From contig KV908432.1 of the NCBI GenBank assembly GCA_002005505.1, positions 262,501 to 285,000 on the forward strand: a stretch of DNA of 22,500 nt. The letters run 5' to 3'. Position 1 is the first letter of the stretch. Every line of letters starts with the position of its first letter. The position numbers and the translations under genes were made by a program. Below are positions 19,480-22,500 of this stretch, piece after piece. This DNA comes from Botryococcus braunii (Eukaryota > Chlorophyta > Trebouxiophyceae). Under the pieces are notes generated by a model that searched no databases, was not told the DNA's origin, and was given only the letters and a program-made list of their open reading frames with translations.

Positions 19480-20424
19480 ATGGAGCCACAAGCCAATCTT
19501 TACAAAAATGCGATGAACTTGTGCCATGCCGTTCGTATGCATCTGCAGCTGTTCCACAACCTGCCTATATAGGTGCCTCAAAAATCTCTGCAGGACATTA
19601 ATGACAATATTGACGGTGCTGTGGTGTTGTCACACATTCCGTGTAGAACTCCTGATTATAGGATGAATGGCCAAACATCTGACGTTTGAACGCGGAGGAC
19701 GTGCTGTCATCCTGCAGCGTAGCCATGGGCAATTCCAATTCATGGTTTTGTTATAAGCCCTTATAAGCTTAAGTTAAGGCTTAAGCCCAAATACTGGTCA
19801 AGGATGACAGAAATGTGACAAGAAGTGCTACCGTGGCCAACAGTGCTGCTATGGGCTGGGCGGCTAACAAAACCTCTGCGATGATCCTACATGAAGGGCC
19901 GATGGATCAACCGCCACAACTACTTCTAGACCGACAACGCCAGCAACTGAGAGACTTTAAGACAATGTGCACGCTGACCAAGTTGCAGCAAATTTCACGA
20001 GAGCTGCTATCAGACTTTATGGCTGAATGATGCCCTCTACGAATGCAATGCGCTGCAGTGATCAAACCACACCCCATACCATGCCCAGCTGCTTCACACC
20101 GTAAACACAGCGTTCTACTTTCCTTGAAGAAGCCTAAAACATTCCCTTGTGTGTCCAACAGATGTGTACCATACTTCTACATGACAAAATTGCCGAAAAG
20201 GCGATGCGCTAGCCCCTCTCGTTGAAGGAGATGTCTCTGCACACTACACGACACTGGCTAATATATGTGCCCTTCTGATAACAACCGATCAGACAGCGGA
20301 GCAAGTCCGTCCAAGCCTTGTCCTTCTGTACTTCGAGGAGGCAAAGATTTTTTATACGCTCTACCACGCTGGACTTGACAAGGATTCATCACTCTGCAAT
20401 CCAAATGGAAGCCAAACGCCATGA
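19480..20424 (+). pseudogene. Possible decayed coding sequence, unknown family
   Basis: Three plus-strand stretches look protein-like but do not join. One runs 19480-19689, with a single TAG in 70 codons (MEPQANLYKNAMNLCHAVRM, then SLQDINDNIDGAVVLSHIPC). One runs 19815-20030, open (QLLLDRQRQQLRDF, LQQISRELLSDFMAE). One runs 20185-20424, open for 79 codons (DVSAHYTTLANICALLIT, VRPSLVLLYFEEAKIFYTLY). Residue make-up is helix-like rather than random, but I recognise no family. Internal stops and frame changes suggest a dead gene or element fragment. Chance open frames remain a fair alternative. Confidence 0.2.
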
Positions 20425-20612
20425 TCATCCATGACTGCCAATGGATGCGAACAAGGTCAATCCAGGCCTCGGTGCACATCCAGAACACCACAGCTTGGGG
20501 AAATTGGTCACATTTGAACGTGTTGTGATCCCCCCCCCCTTCTGTTCCCTATTTCCGGGTAGTAGCCCCAACAAAGTCGATCAATGTCCACCGAAATCGG
20601 ACCCACGCAGGC

Positions 20613-20643
20613 ACGCGCGCGCGCGCACACACACACACACACA

Positions 20644-20709
<66 letters not shown>
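20613..20709. repeat. (GC)n-(CA)n microsatellite near the E2 gene 3' end
   Basis: A GCGCGC stretch followed by about 40 CA units with two interruptions. It ends about 47 bases from the stop codon of the minus-strand E2 gene, so it probably lies in that gene's 3' UTR as (TG)n. Confidence 0.95.
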
Positions 20710-20710
<1 letters not shown>

Positions 20711-20755
20711 CAGCTGTAAGGCCAAATGCCTAAAGCTAGGGAAAGTTATCAAGCA

Positions 20756-21333
20756 TGATCACAATGCCGTCAAGGCCCTCTCAATACGAGGCATAAGGCC
20801 TTGTAGGGCTAGGCGGAATCCCTGAGAGGGTGCAACCCCCTTAACCTTCCTGCAGGCGGCTCCATCCTGGGGTGCTAGCGGTACTGAACTATCATGCTCC
20901 ACAATCTCTGGGCCATCAGGACATTTCACCTCATTCCCAGAAATTTCTGGAGTGCTTGCGTCTGCCACTGCCTCAGTCATTGTATAGCATGATGCTTCAG
21001 GCTCCTCGGCTTGAGGGACTTGAGCGCCACTGGGACTCATATCCACTTCCAAGTCAACCAACGATGTCACGATTGTTGACTCAAGTTCAGCGGCGTTGGC
21101 TCCTTCCGTTGGAGCTGGTGATTCTGTAGATGTGTCAGGCATCGTGTCTGAAGGGACGGCAGAGGAGACTATCGATTCTGTGTCCATAGATACAGCATTG
21201 CAGTCCCCGCGCGGCAGTTGAGAGCCCACAGGGGTTGTCCCTGTGAGATAGACTTGGCAAGCATGCAAGAGGCGCGGCGCCACCTTCTTATAGTGTGCCT
21301 GCATGTACCACAACGACTGCTCGAAAATTTGCG
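20756..21333 (-). CDS. Last exon of a UBE2O/UBC24-type E2 ubiquitin-conjugating enzyme
   Basis: Minus strand, stop TGA at 20758-20756. Two acceptors are possible: CAG before 21298, giving AHYKKVAPRLLHACQVYLTG, or CAG before 21333, which adds about 12 residues (QIFEQSLWYMQ). The first block matches the helix after the E2 fold in large E2s (pattern HF...IL.AC..Y..G). About 110 acidic Ser/Thr/Glu-rich residues follow, then a conserved-looking end, SQGFRLALQGLMPRIERALT. This corresponds to the SxGFKLML..I.PKL..AL end of plant UBC23/24-like proteins and the SKGFIKSIRG end of human UBE2O. The long acidic linker resembles UBE2O more than the shorter linker I recall for the Arabidopsis proteins. The 3' neighbour ZPR1 is convergent. 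Confidence 0.75.
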
Positions 21334-21742
21334 CTGAGTCCAGTTAGTGTTGGAACCGTGTGACTTTCCCATGCAAGTCTCGACAATCCTGACACAAAAT
21401 AAAGTGTATCTAACAGTCAAAACAAAGGCATTATGGAACATCGCAACACATGAAGTTCGCAGCAGTCTTTCTAAAGTGCACAAGCAAAATTGAGTACCCA
21501 TTTGCCGGAGAAGGGTAGTACTTTGAGGAAACCAAATCCAGAGCCCAGGCCAAGGCAATGATTTGAAGCAAGAAAAGCTGCCGAAGGAACTTTCCTGCAA
21601 GTGAAGCCATACAGCTTGGAAGGATGCAACTACACTGCAACTAGAGCACATGTGATGGCTAGAGAAAAATGGCAATGATAATGTTATTGTCAAACATATG
21701 CAGGGTGTGGTGGAAATGAGTAAGCAAGGTCATAATGGGAAC
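21334..21742 (-). other. Intron of the E2 gene
   Basis: About 410 bp between the two E2 exons (up to 448 bp with the alternative boundaries). Open frames inside it show no relation to E2 enzymes. Confidence 0.6.
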
Positions 21743-21941
21743 CTGCCTTCACGAGAGGCCCAAAGGGAGGCGGAGTTCGGTGAAGGAGGCGCAGCATTGA
21801 TTGTGCGGTGAGGAGGAAGGCCGACTCATTGTATAGGCGTGAGTTAGCCTCCCCCTCCCATGTGCCCACGTGCTTCTCATATCCTGCCTCATTGTAATAA
21901 GGTTTTGATACCAGGACCAGCCCCTGTATGGATATGAATAC
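21743..21941 (-). CDS. C-terminal E2-fold exon of a UBE2O/UBC24-type enzyme
   Basis: The encoded VFISIQGLVLVSKPYYNEAG, then EGEANSRLYNESAFLLTAQS and MLRLLHRTPPPFGPLVK, matches the C-terminal half of the E2 domain of UBE2O and plant UBC23/UBC24. Those have LLQVLVSIQGLxL.xxPYxNEAG, then EG..NS..YNE, then a helix and RPP..FE..V. These very large E2s act as E2/E3 hybrids; plant UBC24 (PHO2) controls phosphate transporters. The acceptor CAG|GTA before 21941 falls exactly between LLQ and V of the family. The donor is unclear: GTTCCC (end 21743), GC-type GCAGGT (end 21747), or GTGAAG (end 21753). The catalytic Cys exon lies beyond this point and was not found in the window. Confidence 0.85.
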
Positions 21942-22500
21942 CTGCAATCCCCTCTCCCCAAAATACAGGATCAGCACAAACACTTGTGCCCTCTAGCCTC
22001 TACATGGCAGGCGTACTTTACTCCTAACTCAATACCACAGAAAGTGACTGATGCTTTACCATCTAAATAGTAAATCCATACAAAGACACACCTGTACCTC
22101 CAAACGGTTTATCAATCTCACTTAAAGTTCTGTCTGCACACCTGGCCCTATCTACATATTGCCGCTACAGTCTCGTTTCAGGCGCTAGCATGCGCATTGC
22201 ACCTTCGCAGCACACTTCTTTTCTTGCTTGGGATTCCCATTGCATCAGCTACCCCCCTCCTTCCTCCCCCAAGGGTAGGCAATGATAACAGCCTGATCCC
22301 GCCAACCATAAAACAACTGGACCAGGTCCACCCCACAACTCCTATCCACAATGTCGCCAGGGGAATCCATCCCCAGCCAGCAGTTCTGAACCTACATGAC
22401 AGACGTGTCTCACCAGGGCCTCAACTCGAGCCGTTACTGAGGACAAATATAAGGACATTTACTTGGTATACTATTTAGTAAAGCATCCTCCCCTTGCATT
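21942..22500 (-). other. Upstream intron of the E2 gene, running off the window
   Basis: By position this is intron of the E2 gene. I searched the minus strand for the catalytic segment (a 'VCxSLLxTWxGxxxExW' type motif) and did not see it. A pyrimidine-rich patch lies at 22250-22270 on the plus strand. No other gene is supported. Confidence 0.4.

Noticed and set aside
21169..21693. 174-residue minus-strand frame
   Set aside because: It runs through the E2 intron and reads the last exon out of frame. The E2-like frame is the one ending at 20756.

Overview
This is a eukaryotic nuclear window: intron-rich, gene-sparse and unusually loaded with microsatellites and local tandem repeats. The exons I could read by homology look plant-like. 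The zinc-finger protein ZPR1 has the land-plant style 'YTAPEEV' linker and 'DYER' C-terminal segment, and a large E2 ubiquitin-conjugating enzyme of the UBE2O/UBC23-UBC24 type ends the way plant members do. With introns of about 0.2-1.6 kb full of CT/GT/GA arrays, the best guess is a streptophyte (charophyte-type) green alga. The species is inference, not shown by the sequence.

Layout. Left third (1-5.7 kb), minus strand: a Tyr/Gln/Ser-rich disordered coding exon with a textbook PAM2 motif (poly(A)-binding-protein ligand) at 281-1813; a second acidic, Ser/Pro-rich disordered exon at 4032-4830; and a short exon at 5523-5722 with one membrane helix. These may be one to three genes and the joins are unresolved. 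Between them lie two strong foldbacks and the largest microsatellite of the window, which includes (GA)70. At 5.7-7.36 kb is an intergenic region with inverted repeats just upstream of ZPR1. The minus-strand genes and ZPR1 diverge from it.

Centre (7361-16947), plus strand: a complete ten-exon ZPR1 gene rebuilt by hand. All junctions are GT-AG and the phases agree. The protein is about 504 residues with two CX2C-X25-CX2C zinc fingers, apart from a single missing base in exon 7 just before the second finger. Its introns are the most unusual part of the window. Exon 8 has two extra degenerate copies of its acceptor side in intron 7 and about five degenerate copies of its donor side in intron 8. 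Intron 5 is flanked by a 13-bp direct repeat spanning both splice sites and holds a 30-bp minisatellite that ends in inverted copies. Intron 3 holds a dispersed 25-50 bp motif family. Together these suggest introns that grow by local duplication across splice junctions.

Right third: 16.95-20.75 kb is intergenic, with a possible decayed coding stretch at 19480-20424. The minus-strand 3' end of the UBE2O/UBC24-type E2 gene follows (20756 to beyond the right edge), convergent with ZPR1. I found no tRNA or rRNA gene, CRISPR array or intact transposon.
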